Source: Lachnospiraceae bacterium (lineage in GTDB: Bacteria > Bacillota > Clostridia > Lachnospirales > Lachnospiraceae). From it: a stretch of 33,380 nucleotides of DNA. The notes under the pieces were generated by a model that searched no databases, was not told the DNA's origin, and was given only the letters and a program-made list of their open reading frames with translations. This document shows, piece after piece, positions 32,211-33,380 of the stretch. The stretch spans positions 295,502 to 328,881 of the forward strand of contig JAAUZL010000008.1 of assembly GCA_014804615.1 (NCBI GenBank). The letters are read 5' to 3'. Made by a program: the position numbers and the translations under genes. How positions within the stretch are numbered: the first letter of the stretch is position 1; each line of letters opens with the position of its first letter.

Positions 32211-33380
32211 TATAATTTCCTTTCCTCGCCTTCTCATATACGAATATCACCAATACGACTAAAATCAGTGACAAAATAAAATATCCTGTTCTATTCCAGA
32301 GAAAATCCTGAATCTTCTCCTCGAAAAGCCTTGTTTTTCCCAAGTTATTATGGCGGATAATTAATGTATATTTTGTAATACTCCCGGTAAGCTCATTCTT
32401 TCCCAATGCAGCATACCACCAGACACCTTGCACAAAGATAGCTAAAAGCGGCGAGAGCAGTTCCGATATCAATGCGCCCACGCTGGCTACGATCATAATA
32501 CTTGGAAGCAGCCACATAACAACTAAGCCCACGGCTTCTCCAAAATAGATATTTTTTTCAGGATAAAGGTTATGCAGTCCAATCATGGCATGAATGAAAG
32601 TCAATGCCACAGGCAGCACCATACAGCCGACCAGGGCCAGATACCTTGTGATGATCAGCTTGGCAGAAGAAATTTTCCGGCTGTAGATCAACTGTTCCAT
32701 CCGGCTCCTTTTATCCATCTGCCAAAGCCCCACACAGACAAACACCGGCATGATTGCCAAGTCGATTCCCAGATAGTCACAATAAAGCCGCATATACTCT
32801 TTTGCGATATTATGTTCCTCCATCAGCTCTTCATATTCCGCAAGCGCATCCTCATATGTCATAGGAATCCGCGAAAAATTTACCAGATGTTTTTCACCAT
32901 ACATAGAGCCTTTTCCGATGATCTCATCCGCCTGCGTCATTAATTCTTTAAAATGTTCATAGGAAATGTCTTCTGACAAATGATATTCCGGAAGCACTGC
33001 CTCCTTATATCCCATTACCATATTTCCATTTTCATCTGTCTGCCCATAATATCCTCCCGCTTCATATTCTGTGAAATGATCCAATTCTGACCTGGTAATA
33101 TCCGTCAATTCTTCGATGATACCCGCAATTTTTTCAGTATCGCTCTCCTTTAACTTGACTTTTTTATAAAACATAAAAGGATAGGCGGTATAACTTCCTG
33201 CCAGATATTCCGAAATAAGATTTTCCACAGCGGCAGGCATCAATACTTCCGGCACTTCTTTTACAATACTTCCATAATAGCTGTCTTCCGGTGACGGCTT
33301 CCTGATTGGGGACTCCAGCTCGATTGTAAATTGGGAAACATACATCACGAAAATGACAGCTGCATATAATACGAAAGTCA
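32161..33380 (-). CDS. ABC-2-like membrane protein, 5' end beyond the right edge
   Basis: The frame stays open to the window edge: before the in-frame ATG at about 33345 it reads TFVLYAAVIFVMYVSQF, a membrane helix, so the real start is outside. The visible part has a first helix, about 200 residues of outside domain, then several helices (LALVGCMVLPVALTFIHAM, VGLVVMWLLPSIMIVASVGA, TGYFILSLILVVLVIFVYEK). This is the layout of ABC-2 permeases with a large extracellular insertion. It overlaps the next permease gene by 50 bases, and the pair is probably one transporter's membrane part. Substrate unknown. Confidence 0.78.
   Translation of the reverse strand, partial: TFVLYAAVIFVMYVSQFTIELESPIRKPSPEDSYYGSIVKEVPEVLMPAAVENLISEYLAGSYTAYPFMFYKKVKLKESDTEKIAGIIEELTDITRSELDHFTEYEAGGYYGQTDENGNMVMGYKEAVLPEYHLSEDISYEHFKELMTQADEIIGKGSMYGEKHLVNFSRIPMTYEDALAEYEELMEEHNIAKEYMRLYCDYLGIDLAIMPVFVCVGLWQMDKRSRMEQLIYSRKISSAKLIITRYLALVGCMVLPVALTFIHAMIGLHNLYPEKNIYFGEAVGLVVMWLLPSIMIVASVGALISELLSPLLAIFVQGVWWYAALGKNELTGSITKYTLIIRHNNLGKTRLFEEKIQDFLWNRTGYFILSLILVVLVIFVYEKARKGNYNGKRNLWKNNRRKSKA

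Noticed and set aside
33346-33348. Start codon of the right-edge permease at 33348
   Set aside because: The reading frame continues upstream as a membrane helix to the window edge, so this is an internal codon.
1-33380. CRISPR arrays, tRNA or rRNA genes, complete insertion sequences
   Set aside because: No spaced repeats, cloverleaf-like sequences, rRNA stretches or transposase genes were seen in the window.

Overview
The window looks like chromosomal DNA of a spore-forming, probably motile Clostridia (Bacillota), most likely a member of the Lachnospiraceae. The evidence is a pyrK/pyrD pair of the NAD-dependent dihydroorotate dehydrogenase type, adjacent spoIID and spoIIQ engulfment genes, strong Shine-Dalgarno sites with several GTG/TTG starts, TTGNNN-17-TATAAT promoters, and one good sigma-28-like promoter. 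No species can be named from the sequence alone. Almost all genes lie on the minus strand.

Layout. Bases 1-1.2 kb hold the 5' part of pyrD and all of pyrK. From 1.28 to 10.1 kb there is a visibly AT-richer accessory block between pyrK and pyrC. It contains a HAD hydrolase, an XRE-type membrane regulator, and a minus-strand cluster of an LRR protein, an unknown protein and an Rpn-like C-terminal remnant. It continues with a MarR/flavin-oxidoreductase-like pair, and a three-gene operon of a dynamin-like GTPase, a two-pass membrane coiled-coil protein and a triple zinc-ribbon protein. A small HTH gene diverges from that operon, and a perfect 14-bp palindrome fills most of the spacer of the operon's promoter. 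From 10.1 to 20.5 kb come pyrC, a PrcB-like lipoprotein, plsC, a GH9-like lipoprotein that has lost its catalytic residues, a small membrane protein, an amidohydrolase, spoIIQ, spoIID (both degenerate at catalytic positions), a calcium-binding-loop protein with a sigma-28-like promoter and structured leader, and a LamG-domain membrane protein. From 20.5 to 24 kb there is a hydratase/aconitase-family enzyme translationally coupled to an acyltransferase-3 membrane protein. From 24 to 30.4 kb lies a tightly overlapping hflX, J-like TPR giant and Hsp70 operon. From 30.4 to 33.4 kb lie an Erm-type rRNA methyltransferase with a probable drug-sensing leader peptide and two ABC-2-like membrane proteins. 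The upstream one runs off the right edge.

How the genes fit together. PyrK, PyrD and PyrC serve de novo pyrimidine synthesis. SpoIID and SpoIIQ are the engulfment pair. HflX, the J-like TPR protein and Hsp70 look like a dedicated ribosome/protein-quality module downstream of erm. The strongest candidate for an undescribed system is the dynamin operon with its divergent HTH gene (about 6.06-10.08 kb). The second is the erm leader region (about 31.2-31.57 kb). All functional statements are read from motifs in the translated sequence; no database search was run.
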